A stretch of DNA of 35,808 nucleotides from JBFAPK01 sp040676675 (GCF_040676675.1 NZ_JBFAPK010000062.1:1-35808); one strand, 5' to 3'. Counted from the stretch's first letter, positions 21,690 through 30,149 are shown. Numbers and translations: made by a program. Notes: a model not told the origin generated them from the sequence alone.

Positions 21690-22226
21690 TTGATCGACAG
21701 GAACCGCGGGCGGGAACGGAAGCGGCTCGCCTTCGGCGAGTTCGTACGTGCCGAGATCACCGCACTGACGAGGACGGCGTACCTGCTGACCGGCGACCGG
21801 CACCACGCCGAGGATCTGGTGCAGGTGGCGCTGGCCCGGGCGGCGGTGCGGTGGGAGCGGATCGACGACCCGGGCGCGTACGTGCGCCGGGTGCTCTACA
21901 CGCAGTCGGCGAGCTGGTGGCGGTGGCGGCGGGCCCGGCCGCCCGAGGCGCTCACCGGCACGGTGCCGGACCGTGCCGTCACCGGCAGCGAGCCCGAGCT
22001 GCGACTGGTGCTGCTCCAGGCGCTGGCCCGGTTGACCGCGCGCCAGCGGGCGGTGCTGGTCCTGCGCTACTACGAGGACCGTACCGAGGTCGAGACGGCG
22101 GCGCTGCTGGGCTGCGCGGTCGGCACGGTGAAGAGCCAGACGCGGCACGCGCTGGAGCGGCTCCGGACGCTTGCTCCGGAGCTGGCCGAGCTGGTCGGTC
22201 GGGAACCGGAAAGGGTGGGCCGATGA
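21690..22226 (+). CDS. SigE-family ECF RNA polymerase sigma factor
   Basis: 178 residues. Region 2 reads FVRAEITALTRTAYLLTGDRHHAEDLVQVALARAAVRW (split: ALTRTAYLLTGD; AEDLVQVALARA), and region 4 has LTARQRAVLVLRYYEDRTEVE and LLGCAVGTVKSQTRHALERL. The YLLTGD and RYYED signatures are those of the actinobacterial SigE-70 family. I chose TTG at 21690 because GAGGAGG (21674-21680) lies 9 nt upstream and the length then matches the family; upstream GTG codons lack a ribosome-binding site. Its stop overlaps the next gene (ATGA), a probable regulatory partner. Target promoters are unknown. Confidence 0.88.
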   Translation: MIDRNRGRERKRLAFGEFVRAEITALTRTAYLLTGDRHHAEDLVQVALARAAVRWERIDDPGAYVRRVLYTQSASWWRWRRARPPEALTGTVPDRAVTGSEPELRLVLLQALARLTARQRAVLVLRYYEDRTEVETAALLGCAVGTVKSQTRHALERLRTLAPELAELVGREPERVGR

Positions 22227-23596
22227 GCCGGGAACTGGGTGGCGCCCTGCGGGAGCTGGCCGAGCGGATCCCGCCGGCCGCCGTACCGGAGGATCTCTTC
22301 GACCGGGCGCGGGCCCGGCACCGCGGCCGGCTGGTCGCCGCCGCCGGCGCGTTCGCCGTCGTGCTCCTGCTGCTGGCGATCGGGTACCTGGTCCGCCCGG
22401 CCCCGGTGCACGTCGCGCCCGCCGGCCGGCCGGCCGCCCCCGGGCTGCCGAGCCGGCTGGTGGTCCCGCCCGCGCGGACGGCGACCGCCGGCCAGTCCCC
22501 ACCCGGGGCCGCGGCGATGCTCTTCGGCGGGCCGGCGCTGCGCGACGGCTGGCGCGAGGGCCGGATGGCCGTGGTGGCCGCCGACGCCGACCGGTACCGG
22601 GTCTTCGACGAGGCGACGGCCAGCCCGCCCGGGTTCGAGGCACTGCTCTCGCCGGACGGGCGGTACGCCTGGTGGGGCGGCGAGCTGCACGATCTGACCA
22701 GCGGCGACGTGCGCCGGCTCGGCGCGGGTGGCCAGCCGCTGGCGTTCGCGCCGGCGGGCGACCGGATCGTCCACGCCACCGAACCGACCTTCGTGGACGG
22801 TGGACACTACGTCACGGACGAGGTCGGGGTCTCCGGCGTCGACGGCCGGCGGCTGCTTCGGCTGCGGGTCGGTACCGCGTGGGTCCCGCCGGGAAACTCG
22901 GCGGCGGTCTCGCCGCCCGGGGACCGGCTCGCGCTCCAGGTACGCGACGAGGTCTGGCTGGCGCCGATCGGCACCTCGGACGGGACCGGACCGGTCGGAC
23001 CGCAGGCGCGGTTCGGGCTCTCCGGCGGGCGGTTGGCCGGTCCCGGTGCGTGGCTGCCCGACGGGCGTACGCTCGCCGTGCTCGACCGTTCGACCTGCGT
23101 CGACTGCCCGGTGGCCGGCTACCCGCGTACCTGGCGGCTCGCCCTGCGCGACGCGGCGACGGGCCACCCGGTGGCCGGCCCGGCGTTCCCGGAGCTGCGC
23201 TCGACCACGTTCGTCCAGGTGGTCGGCTGGCGCTCGCCGGAGGTGGCGGTGGCCCTGGTTGGCGTGCCGGGTCCGGACGCGCGGGACCGGCCGGACGGGT
23301 ACGACCAGGCGTGGGGCCCTTACCACGAGCCCGGTACGGCCGCGGTCCGGCTGGTGCTGCTGCGGCGCGGGGCGGCCCAGCCGGAGGTGCTCTTCGAGAC
23401 GCCGCCGGGGGTGAGCGAGCTGGGCGTCGCGGCCGGGCTGGCGGTCTCGGCTCCGCTCCGTCCGGCCGGCCGGCCGTCGTACGGCCCGCCGCACCCCTAC
23501 TACCTGGCCGGGGCGGGTTGCCTGCTCGTGGCGCTGGCGGTGCCGGCGGTCCTGCTGCTGCGCCGATGGCGGCAGCGGCGCCGGGCGCGCGGCTGA
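22223..23596 (+). CDS. Membrane-anchored beta-propeller-like protein, probable sigma-factor partner
   Basis: 457 residues. A short cytoplasmic N-terminal region (residues 1-35, MSRELGGALRELAERI... DLFDRARARHRG) resembles the tail found in proteins encoded next to SigE-type sigma factors. A membrane helix follows (about 36-56, AFAVVLLLLAIGYLV) and then an extracytoplasmic region with blade-like repeats such as LLSPDGRYAWWGGELHDL, AVSPPGDRLALQVRDEVWLA and WLPDGRTLAVLD, typical of TolB/WD40 propellers. A second hydrophobic helix and RRWRQRRRARG end the protein. The start ATG overlaps the sigma stop, so the two are coupled. I infer anti-sigma or signal-sensing function; no zinc-binding anti-sigma motif is present. 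Confidence 0.7.
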   Translation: MSRELGGALRELAERIPPAAVPEDLFDRARARHRGRLVAAAGAFAVVLLLLAIGYLVRPAPVHVAPAGRPAAPGLPSRLVVPPARTATAGQSPPGAAAMLFGGPALRDGWREGRMAVVAADADRYRVFDEATASPPGFEALLSPDGRYAWWGGELHDLTSGDVRRLGAGGQPLAFAPAGDRIVHATEPTFVDGGHYVTDEVGVSGVDGRRLLRLRVGTAWVPPGNSAAVSPPGDRLALQVRDEVWLAPIGTSDGTGPVGPQARFGLSGGRLAGPGAWLPDGRTLAVLDRSTCVDCPVAGYPRTWRLALRDAATGHPVAGPAFPELRSTTFVQVVGWRSPEVAVALVGVPGPDARDRPDGYDQAWGPYHEPGTAAVRLVLLRRGAAQPEVLFETPPGVSELGVAAGLAVSAPLRPAGRPSYGPPHPYYLAGAGCLLVALAVPAVLLLRRWRQRRRARG

Positions 23597-23670
23597 GGCC
23601 TGGCCGGGCAGGGGGTGGTGGACGCTGGTGGGTACCGCTACTCAGGCACGTCCGCCGGCGGCTTGGCATC

Positions 23671-24096
23671 GTGTCCGCCGTGGACAATGCGAACCTTCGC
23701 GGTGGATCCGCCCGACCGCTCGCCGGCGGACTCGTGCTGGCGCTCCTGACCGTGGCGGCCTGGTGGCTCTGGCTCGGCTGGGACACCCGCTACGACGTCG
23801 ACCCGGCCACGGGGGCGCGCAGCGGACCGTACGAGGTGTGGCAGGTCGCGGGCTGCGTGCTGACCCTGCTGGCGCTCGCCGTCGCCGGTGGCCTGCTGCT
23901 GCGGCCGTGGATCGTGCCGCTCGCCATGACGCCGGCCTTCACGGTCCCGTGGTCGCTCTCGGCCGCGCGCGAGGACGGCAGCGGCCTCTGGGTCGTCGGG
24001 GCGGTGCTGGTGGCGCTCGGCGTGCTGGCCGGCAGCTCGCTGTTCGGCCTCGGCGCCGGGCTGCTCCGGCGGGCCGCCACGACCCGCCGGAGCTGA
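23671..24096 (+). CDS. Small membrane protein of unknown function
   Basis: Not recognised. 141 residues from GTG at 23671; GTG at 23680 is equally possible and no ribosome-binding site decides between them. About four hydrophobic helices: LAGGLVLALLTVAAWWLWLG, CVLTLLALAVAGGLLL, IVPLAMTPAFTVPWSL and VVGAVLVALGVLAGSSLFGL. One short polar loop (DTRYDVDPATGARSGPYEVW) is likely extracytoplasmic. It lies 74 nt after the sigma operon on the same strand and ends at a strong hairpin shared with the convergent oxygenase gene. Confidence 0.65.
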   Translation: MSAVDNANLRGGSARPLAGGLVLALLTVAAWWLWLGWDTRYDVDPATGARSGPYEVWQVAGCVLTLLALAVAGGLLLRPWIVPLAMTPAFTVPWSLSAAREDGSGLWVVGAVLVALGVLAGSSLFGLGAGLLRRAATTRRS

Positions 24097-24123
24097 CGCC
24101 CGGTACCCGTCCGAGGCTCCGGC

Positions 24124-24157
24124 CCGGGTACCGCCGAGGGAGGGCGGCGGTACCCGG
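24124..24157. terminator. Bidirectional terminator between convergent genes
   Basis: ccgggtaccgcc (24124-24135) and ggcggtacccgg (24146-24157) form a perfect 12-bp stem with a 10-nt loop. It sits between the membrane protein stop (24096) and the monooxygenase stop (24178). Confidence 0.7.
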
Positions 24158-24177
24158 ACCGGCGGCCGGGTGCGGGA

Positions 24178-25287
24178 TCAGGCCGGTACACAGCTCGCGG
24201 TCGGCGGGTTGTTGCTGCCGGTCCACGAGCCGAGGAACCCGAACGTGGTGCTCGCCCCCGCGCCGAGAGCGCCGTTGTAGGCCACGTTGCGGGCGGTGAC
24301 GGTCGCTCCGCTGCTGGTGAGCGTCGCGCCCCAGGACGAGGAGACCTGCTGGCCGTTGGGGTAGGTCAGGGTCACCGTCCAGCCGTTGACGGGGCTGGCG
24401 CCGGCGGTGACGCGTACCTCGGCCTGGAAGCCGCCGGTCCACTGGCCGGTCACCGAGTAGCTCGCCGTGCAGCCGCCCGCCGCGGGCGGCGTGGTCGGCG
24501 GCCGGGACGGCGTGGTGGTCGGGACCGCGGTGCGGGTGGGCGTCGGCGTCGGGGTGGCCGTGGGCGGCGGGGTACCGCCCGAACCGCCGGGGAAGATCAC
24601 GTCGCTGCAGAAGTAGTACGACTGGTCGGCGTGGCTCGCCTGCCAGATCGTGTAGACGATGTGCCGGCCGGTACGCCCCGGCGCGCTGGCGTTGATCGTC
24701 ACGGACACGCCGTTGAGGACGGGGTCGTTGGTCGGGGTGCCCTGCCCGGGTGGGACCACCCCGGTCTGGCCGACCAGTTCGAGATCGGCCCAGCGCAGCC
24801 GCTGGGTGAGCGGGTTGAAGCCCTGCCGGGTGACGTAGACGCGGTAGTAGTCCGCGCCGTGCCGGGCCTGGTCGTGCACGGTGACGCTGAAGTTGTTGTT
24901 CACCTGCACCGCCTGCCAGGCGCCCGGGTTGTCCAGCGCGGCGTAGCGGGTACCGCCGGTGTGCCCGGCGCTGCACAGCTGCCCGTCCGGGATCGCGGCC
25001 TGGTGGTTGCCCGCGACGCCCTCGCGGTACAGGCTGTTCCAGTTCCACATCGCGTTCGGGTCGGCCTGCCAGGCCTGCCAGCACATCGGGTCCTGGGTGG
25101 CCATCTGCGGGTTCTGGAAGTCGTTGCCCCAGCGCTTCCAACAGCCGTAGTTGCGCGACGGCGGGCTGATCGCCGAACCGTGGGCGGAGGCGACCTCCGC
25201 GAGCGCGGTGGTGAGGAGCACCAGGGCCGCCGTCGCGACGGCCAGGGCGCGGAGGGTGAGTTTCCTGCGGGGGACCGGATGGGACAT
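24178..25287 (-). CDS. Secreted AA10 lytic polysaccharide monooxygenase with CBM2
   Basis: 369-residue secreted copper enzyme that oxidatively cleaves cellulose or chitin. The signal peptide ends at ASA, exposing His36 (HGSAISPPSRNYGCW), the first histidine-brace ligand. The second is His143 in DQARHGADYYRVYVT, and the axial aromatic lies in SYYFCSDVIF. Landmarks CWQAWQADPNAMWNWN and IPDGQLCSAG match Streptomyces LPMO10 proteins. A Thr/Pro linker (TPTPTRTAVPTTTPSRPP) leads to a CBM2 domain with a Cys at each end (GGCTASYSVTGQWTGGF to ASCVPA) and exposed Trp residues for crystalline polysaccharide binding. The ribosome-binding site GAGGAG is 5 nt before ATG. It is divergent from a beta-helix lipoprotein; a joint role in plant-wall breakdown is plausible. 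Confidence 0.94.
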   Translation of the reverse strand: MSHPVPRRKLTLRALAVATAALVLLTTALAEVASAHGSAISPPSRNYGCWKRWGNDFQNPQMATQDPMCWQAWQADPNAMWNWNSLYREGVAGNHQAAIPDGQLCSAGHTGGTRYAALDNPGAWQAVQVNNNFSVTVHDQARHGADYYRVYVTRQGFNPLTQRLRWADLELVGQTGVVPPGQGTPTNDPVLNGVSVTINASAPGRTGRHIVYTIWQASHADQSYYFCSDVIFPGGSGGTPPPTATPTPTPTRTAVPTTTPSRPPTTPPAAGGCTASYSVTGQWTGGFQAEVRVTAGASPVNGWTVTLTYPNGQQVSSSWGATLTSSGATVTARNVAYNGALGAGASTTFGFLGSWTGSNNPPTASCVPA

Positions 25288-25439
25288 GGGAGCTCCTCGG
25301 CAATACATGCGGTGTGCGACGAGCGGAAGCTGCCCCTGCTCCCGCGACCGACGATCGGCTCCCGTGGCGGTCTGATATCGACGGTCACACGCGCGGACGC
25401 TGCGTGTCAATAATTTGCAGTCCAAACAAACTGGGCGAC

Positions 25440-25448
25440 CTCTAGGAT
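25440..25448 (+). promoter_or_regulatory. Leaderless promoter of the beta-helix lipoprotein gene
   Basis: TAGGAT at 25443-25448 lies 6 nt before GTG 25455 and there is no Shine-Dalgarno. An AT-rich patch (25408-25430) between the divergent genes includes TTGACA on the minus strand (about 25406-25411), a possible -35 for the monooxygenase. Confidence 0.5.
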
Positions 25449-25454
25449 CGCCCG

Positions 25455-26648
25455 GTGCGTAGCCGCCGTGCTCTCCTCGTCGCCGCCACCCTGCTCGCCG
25501 CCGGCCACCTGACCGGCTGCGGCTCGGCCCGGCCGGACCGCGCGGCGCAGCCGCCGCCGGCCCCGTCGGCGAGCCCGACCAGCACCGCCTCGACCGGTCC
25601 GGCCACCCCCGGGCCGAGCGCGTCGGCGTCGGCGACTCCCCGTACGGCGACCGGCCCGGCACCCCGCTACGGCAACCCGGCCGGCCGCGCCGCCGTACCG
25701 GCGGAGGCCCGGGCCGTCGACACCGGCCACCCGACCCGGGTGGTCGGCCGGGGCACCCCCGCCAGCTGTACCTCCGAGGCGGTCGTCGCCGCCGTGGCCG
25801 CCGGCGGCGTCATCACCTTCTCCTGTGGCCCCGACCCGGTGACCATCACGATGAAGGCGACCGCCAAGGTACGCAACGCCAGCGCGCGGGTGGTGCTCGA
25901 CGGCGGCGGCCGGGTCACCCTCAGCGGCGGCGGCAAGCGGCGGATCCTGTACCAGAACACCTGCGACGCCGCGCAGGGCTGGACCACCTCGCACTGCCAG
26001 GACCAGGCGCAGCCGCAACTGGTCGTGCAGAACCTGACCTTCGCCGACGGCAACTCCACCGGCGAGCGGGCCGAGGGTGGCGGCGGCGGCGCGATCTTCG
26101 TACGCGGTGGTCGGTTCCGGGTGGTCAACTCGCGGTTCGTCCGCAACCGCTGCGACGAGACCGGCCCGGACCTCGGCGGCGCCGCCGTCCGGGTGCTGGA
26201 CCAGGGCGGGGATGCCCCGGTCTACGTGGTGCAGAGCACCTTCGGCGGGGCCGCCGGGCAGGGCGGGAGGTGCGCCAACGGCGGCGCGTTGAGCAGCATC
26301 GGCGTCTCCTGGGTGGTGCTCAACAGCGTGCTGACGCACAACTCGGCCGTGGGCCGGGGGGCCAACCCGGCCCGTGCCGGTACGCCCGGCGGGGGCAGTG
26401 GGGGTGCGATCTACACCGACGGCAACCGGTTCACGGTACACATCGCCGGCTCGGTGATCGAGGAGAACCACGCCGCCGAGGGCGGCGGGGCGGTTTTCTT
26501 CGTGAGCAACGACCGCAGCGGGACTCTGCGGGTGGAGAACTCCACCCTGCGCCACAACGTCAGCACCGGCTTCGAGACGCGGGGCTTCCCCGGCATCTTC
26601 TTCCTCGGCGCCGGCAACCCGGGCGTTTCCGCCTCGACGCTGCGCTGA
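25455..26648 (+). CDS. Secreted lipoprotein with right-handed beta-helix fold
   Basis: 397 residues. The signal peptide has a lipobox (GHLTGC, Cys22), so it should be anchored in the outer leaflet of the membrane. A Pro/Ser/Thr-rich spacer (about 30-75) precedes a repeat domain of about 300 residues with the Asn/Gly ladder of parallel beta-helices: LVVQNLTFADGNS, FRVVNSRFVRNRC, VYVVQSTFGG, WVVLNSVLTHNSA and LRVENSTLRHNVS. The fold is that of pectate-lyase-like and polymorphic-membrane-type proteins; no lyase active site could be assigned. The GTG start is supported by a -10 box 6 nt upstream. It lies next to a polysaccharide monooxygenase, which suggests polysaccharide binding or degradation. 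Confidence 0.78.
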   Translation: MRSRRALLVAATLLAAGHLTGCGSARPDRAAQPPPAPSASPTSTASTGPATPGPSASASATPRTATGPAPRYGNPAGRAAVPAEARAVDTGHPTRVVGRGTPASCTSEAVVAAVAAGGVITFSCGPDPVTITMKATAKVRNASARVVLDGGGRVTLSGGGKRRILYQNTCDAAQGWTTSHCQDQAQPQLVVQNLTFADGNSTGERAEGGGGGAIFVRGGRFRVVNSRFVRNRCDETGPDLGGAAVRVLDQGGDAPVYVVQSTFGGAAGQGGRCANGGALSSIGVSWVVLNSVLTHNSAVGRGANPARAGTPGGGSGGAIYTDGNRFTVHIAGSVIEENHAAEGGGAVFFVSNDRSGTLRVENSTLRHNVSTGFETRGFPGIFFLGAGNPGVSASTLR

Positions 26649-26730
26649 TCCGTGTCGCCCTCGCGGGCCGCCGCCGTCCGCCGCCGTCCGCCGTCGCCCA
26701 CCGCCGGCGGATGGCGGTCGCTCCCTACAG

Positions 26731-26746
26731 TTCGAGTACACTCGAA
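26731..26746. promoter_or_regulatory. Operator overlapping a leaderless -10 box (ArsR-type gene)
   Basis: TTCGAGT-ac-ACTCGAA, 7-bp arms. A TACACT -10 box (26737-26742) lies inside it and ends 6 nt before ATG 26749, so binding would block transcription directly. A related 16-mer, 13 of 16 identical, occurs before the exporter gene at 27363-27378. Confidence 0.7.
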
Positions 26747-26748
26747 TA

Positions 26749-27099
26749 ATGACCCTCTCGCCGCAGCCCAGCCGTGAGCAGCTGAATCTGCCCGACGTCC
26801 TCGAGGCGTTGGCGAATCCGCTCCGGCTGCGGGTGGTGGCCCGGCTCGCCGCCGAGGGGGAGCGGGTGCTCAGCCTGCCCAGCTGCGGCGAACTCCTGCC
26901 CGAGGTGTCGAAATCCACGGCGAGTCACCACTGGCGCATCCTGCGCGAGAGTGGCGTCGTCGACCAGCAGCGCGATGGGCGTTATGTCCGGTCGCGGCTG
27001 CGCCGCGAGGATCTGGACGCCCGGTTCCCCGGACTCCTGGACGCGGTCCTGGCCGCCGCGCCCGACACGCCGGGCGTGCTGACCGCCGCCCAGGGCTGA
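26749..27099 (+). CDS. ArsR-family winged-helix transcriptional regulator
   Basis: 116 residues. Winged-helix core: LPDVLEALANPLRLRVVARL, then the recognition helix KSTASHHWRILRESGVVDQQ and wing DGRYVRSRLRREDL. It lacks the CVC metal motif of arsenic repressors, having only Cys48 (approximately, in LPSCGELLPE), so a drug or other small-molecule inducer is likelier than a metal. Its promoter overlaps a palindrome that is closely repeated before the DHA2 exporter gene downstream, so I infer autoregulation and repression of that exporter. Confidence 0.85.
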   Translation: MTLSPQPSREQLNLPDVLEALANPLRLRVVARLAAEGERVLSLPSCGELLPEVSKSTASHHWRILRESGVVDQQRDGRYVRSRLRREDLDARFPGLLDAVLAAAPDTPGVLTAAQG

Positions 27100-27345
27100 G
27101 CCGGCGGCTGTCGCCGCGCTCGTCGGCCGCTGTGCTCGTCGGCCGCTGTGCTCGTCGGCCGCCGCGCGGCGGCGGCCCCGCTTGTTCGCCCGTCTCCGGG
27201 CCGGCCCCGCTCGTCCGCCGCGGTCCGGCCCTGGCTCCGGTCCCGGCCCCTGGCCCCGGCCCCGCTGGGCCTGCTCGTCGCCGCGCGCGCCCGCCGGGAG
27301 CGCGCGGCCGCGTTTGTGGCCCGCACCCGTCGTGTTCCGGGGCCC
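27100..27345. other. Gene-free GC-rich spacer with a 16-bp tandem triplicate
   Basis: Three consecutive 16-bp units (27118-27133, 27134-27149, 27150-27165), unit gctcgtcggccgctgt with a slightly changed third copy, are followed by C/G-rich low-complexity sequence. No gene or promoter was recognised before the exporter promoter at 27346. Confidence 0.6.
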
Positions 27346-27379
27346 GGTTGCAGCAGTTCGATTGTACGAGTACTGTCGA
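27346..27379 (+). promoter_or_regulatory. Exporter promoter with overlapping operator
   Basis: -35 TTGCAG (27346-27351), a 17-nt spacer, -10 TACTGT (27369-27374). The operator-like 16-mer TACGAGTACTGTCGAA (27363-27378) covers the -10, and outer half-sites gttcga/tcgaac (27354-27359, 27374-27379) form a wider palindrome. About 225 nt of leader lie before the exporter start. Confidence 0.65.
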
Positions 27380-27604
27380 ACTATCGCCGGTTCGCCACCT
27401 GCGGGCGGCCTACCGGGTACGCCGCGCTGGTCCGTCACCGGGAGCGGTTCGCCTCGGTGGACCGGACCAGCCCGCGGCGGATCCCACCGGCGGTACGGCC
27501 GGCCGCCGGCTCTCGGGCGGTTCCGCCGGCGCGAGCCGTCCCGGAACGGCCCACGGGCCGGGCCCGCGCCGTACCCACACGCACCGTCAACGCAGGAGTG
27601 CTCC

Positions 27605-29083
27605 GTGCTCTCAACCGATCGGCCCGCCGGGGCCGCATCCCGCCTGATTCTTCCCGTACTGATCCTGGGCGTGCTCGCATTCGCGCTGGTCCAGTCGCTG
27701 ATCGCCCCGGTGCTGCCGGAGATCCAGCACGACCTGCACACCACGCAGAGCCTGGTCACCTGGGTTCTCACGGCGTACCTGCTCTCGGCGTCGATCTTCA
27801 CGCCGATCCTGGGCCGGCTCGGCGACCGGATCGGCAAGGACAAGGTCCTCCTGGTCGCGCTGGTCGCGCTCGGCGTCGGCTCGCTGATCTCCGCGCTCGC
27901 CCCGAACATCGGCGTCATGCTCGTCGGCCGCGCCGTACAGGGCCTCGGCGGCGGCGTCATCCCGCTCGCGTTCGGCATCATCCGCGACGAACTGCCCCGG
28001 GAGCGGGTCGCCGGTGCCGTCGGCGTCATCGCCGCGCTGATCGCCGTCGGGTCCGGGCTCGGCATCGTGCTGGCCGGCCCCATCGTCACCGTGCTGGACT
28101 ACCGGGCGCTCTTCTGGATTCCCATGGTCGTCGTCGCGGCGGCCGCCGTGGCCGCGTACTTCCTGATTCCGCCCTCGCCGTCGCGCAGCCCCGGCCGGGT
28201 GAGCTGGAGCGCGTCGGTGCTGCTCGCCGCCTGGCTGGTCTGCCTGCTGGTACCGCTGACCCAGGCGTCGAGCTGGGGCTGGGGCTCGGTCCGCGTGATC
28301 GGGCTGCTCCTCGCCGCCGTACTCCTCGCCGCGGCCTGGATCCTGGTGGAGACCCGGTCCAGCAGCCCGCTGATCGACATGCGGATGATGCGGGTACCGG
28401 CGGTCTGGACCACCAATCTCGTGGCGCTGCTCTTCGGCATCGGCCTCTACGCGGTCTTCGGCTTCCTCCCCGCCTTCGTGCAGACGCCGACCGCCGCCGG
28501 GTACGGCTTCGGCGCGAGCGTCACCCAGGCCGGTCTGCTGCTCCTGCCGGTGAGCGCGGCGATGTTCCTCTCCGGGCTGCTCGCCCCGCGGCTCGCCGTA
28601 CGCTTCGGCGCGAAGCGGCTGCTCGTCGCCGGTACGGTCGTCAGTATCGCGTCGTTCGCGATCCTCACCCTGGCCCACGACCGGCAGTGGGAGATCATGC
28701 TCTCGATGGCGATCCTCGGCGTCGGCTTCGGCGCGGCGTTCGCCACCATGTCGAACGTGATCGTGGCCGCCGTACCGGCGCACCAGACCGGCGCGGCCAA
28801 CGGCATGAACACCAACATCCGCACCATCGGCGGCGCGGTCGGCGCGGCCGTGATGGCCAGCATCGTCGGCGCGCACACGCTGCCGGGCGGTCTGCCCACC
28901 GAGCGCGGCTACACGTACGGCTTCGCGGCGCTCGGCGTCGCCAGCGTCGCCGCCGCGCTGGCCGCTCTGCTGGTGCCCCGGTACCACGAGGCGCACGCGG
29001 CCGAGGAGCCGGGCACCGCGTCGACGTACGCCGTCTCGGCACCGGGGCCGGTCCCGGCGCTCGCGACCGAGCTGGCCGAGTAG
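27605..29083 (+). CDS. DHA2-family (14-helix) MFS multidrug exporter
   Basis: 492-residue proton-driven drug exporter of the EmrB/QacA type. Motif A is present between helices 2 and 3 as GRLGDRIGKDKVLL, and motif C-like Gly/Pro helix sequence follows (AVGSGLGIVLAGPIV). Other recognisable stretches are ALVQSLIAPVLPEIQHDL, VTWVLTAYLLSASIFTPILG and NGMNTNIRTIGGAVGAAVMAS. About 14 hydrophobic segments are seen, with a central cytoplasmic-like loop near SRSPGRVSW. The start GTG has AGGAG 6 nt upstream; the frame is open much further upstream but that part is low-complexity. An operator resembling that of the ArsR-type gene overlaps its promoter. Confidence 0.9.
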   Translation: MLSTDRPAGAASRLILPVLILGVLAFALVQSLIAPVLPEIQHDLHTTQSLVTWVLTAYLLSASIFTPILGRLGDRIGKDKVLLVALVALGVGSLISALAPNIGVMLVGRAVQGLGGGVIPLAFGIIRDELPRERVAGAVGVIAALIAVGSGLGIVLAGPIVTVLDYRALFWIPMVVVAAAAVAAYFLIPPSPSRSPGRVSWSASVLLAAWLVCLLVPLTQASSWGWGSVRVIGLLLAAVLLAAAWILVETRSSSPLIDMRMMRVPAVWTTNLVALLFGIGLYAVFGFLPAFVQTPTAAGYGFGASVTQAGLLLLPVSAAMFLSGLLAPRLAVRFGAKRLLVAGTVVSIASFAILTLAHDRQWEIMLSMAILGVGFGAAFATMSNVIVAAVPAHQTGAANGMNTNIRTIGGAVGAAVMASIVGAHTLPGGLPTERGYTYGFAALGVASVAAALAALLVPRYHEAHAAEEPGTASTYAVSAPGPVPALATELAE

Positions 29084-29101
29084 GTCGCGGGCCGGCGGCA
29101 A

Positions 29102-29145
29102 GCGGCGGGTGCGCCGGACGATTCGTCGTCCGGCGCACCCGCCGC
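29102..29145. terminator. 20-bp perfect stem with UUCG loop, bidirectional terminator
   Basis: Arms 29102-29121 and 29126-29145 are exact reverse complements around ttcg. The element lies between the convergent exporter (ends 29083) and TauE/SafE (ends 29193) genes. Confidence 0.8.
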
Positions 29146-29192
29146 CGTCGTTCCCGGACCCGCCGGTCAACCGCCGGTTCCGGAGCCCGCGG

Positions 29193-30116
29193 TCAGCCGC
29201 GGCTGGCGGTCGCCGGCTCGGGCGCGGCCGTGGGCTGCGCCGACTCGACCGCGCGGTCGGCCAGGTGCTGGCGGATCGAGTAGGTCAGCGCCGCCGCCCA
29301 GACCAGGTAGATCACGGCGTAGCAGCCGTACCGGACCGCGTCGGGCGCGTCGATCCAGTCGCTGCGCAGCAGCGAGCGGGCGTTGGTGAGGACGATGATC
29401 CCGCCGACCGCCGAGCCGAGTACCCGCGGCGGCAGGTGACGGACCAGCCAGGCCGCGACCGGTGCGGCGATCACGCCACCGAGCAGCAGCGCGGCCACCC
29501 AGGCGAAGTCGACGTTCTGGTCGCCGAGTCCGATCAGGAATCCGGCGCTCGCGGCGATCGCGACGAGGAACTCGCTGGTGTCGATGGAGCCGATCACCCG
29601 GCGCGGCTCCATCCGGCCGCTGGCCAGGATCGCGGGCGTGCCGACCGGCCCCCAGCCCCCGCCCCCGGTGGCGTCGACGAAGCCGGCGACCAGCCCGAGC
29701 GGCGCGAGGAAGCGCTTGCGCAGCGGCCGGCCGAGCCGCCCGCGGGGGATGCCGAAGGCGGTGAACCGGACCAGGATGTAGATCCCCAGTGCCAGCAGGA
29801 TCAGCGCCATGATCGGCGCGGCCACCTCGGTGGAGAGGTTGGACAGGACGGTCGCGCCGGCGAACGCGCCGACCGCGCCGGGTATGCCGATCTTCGCGAC
29901 CACCCGCCAGTCGACGTTGCCGAAGCGCCAGTGCGACGCCCCCGAGGCGAGGGTGGTACCGATCTCGGCGAGGTGGACGGTGGCGGAGGCGGCGGCGGGA
30001 TTGGTGCCGATGGCGAGCAGCAGGGTGGTGGAGGTGACGCCGTAGGCCATGCCCAGGCTGCCGTCCACGAGCTGCGCGCCGAGCCCCACCAGGGCCAGGA
30101 GCAGGAGTTTGCGCAC
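29193..30116 (-). CDS. TauE/SafE family permease (probable sulfite/organosulfonate exporter)
   Basis: 307 residues with about eight membrane helices in two homologous halves, each opening with a Gly-rich conserved patch: QLVDGSLGMAYGVTSTTLLL and AGFVDATGGGGWGPVGTPAIL. Both are typical of TauE/SafE anion transporters that move sulfite, sulfoacetate or related sulfur compounds. A polar Ala/Pro/Glu tail ends the protein. The start GTG has GGAGG 7 nt upstream. The next upstream gene is 120 nt away, and an inverted repeat in an AT-rich patch lies in that gap, so it is probably regulated on its own. Confidence 0.9.
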   Translation of the reverse strand: MRKLLLLALVGLGAQLVDGSLGMAYGVTSTTLLLAIGTNPAAASATVHLAEIGTTLASGASHWRFGNVDWRVVAKIGIPGAVGAFAGATVLSNLSTEVAAPIMALILLALGIYILVRFTAFGIPRGRLGRPLRKRFLAPLGLVAGFVDATGGGGWGPVGTPAILASGRMEPRRVIGSIDTSEFLVAIAASAGFLIGLGDQNVDFAWVAALLLGGVIAAPVAAWLVRHLPPRVLGSAVGGIIVLTNARSLLRSDWIDAPDAVRYGCYAVIYLVWAAALTYSIRQHLADRAVESAQPTAAPEPATASRG

Positions 30117-30149
30117 GGAGAGTCCTCCGGTCTGGATCCGGCGTCGATT

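Noticed and set aside
22171..23670. Long frame running into the small membrane protein at 23671
   Set aside because: The upstream part is an alternate-frame shadow of the beta-propeller gene; only the last 141 codons look like protein.
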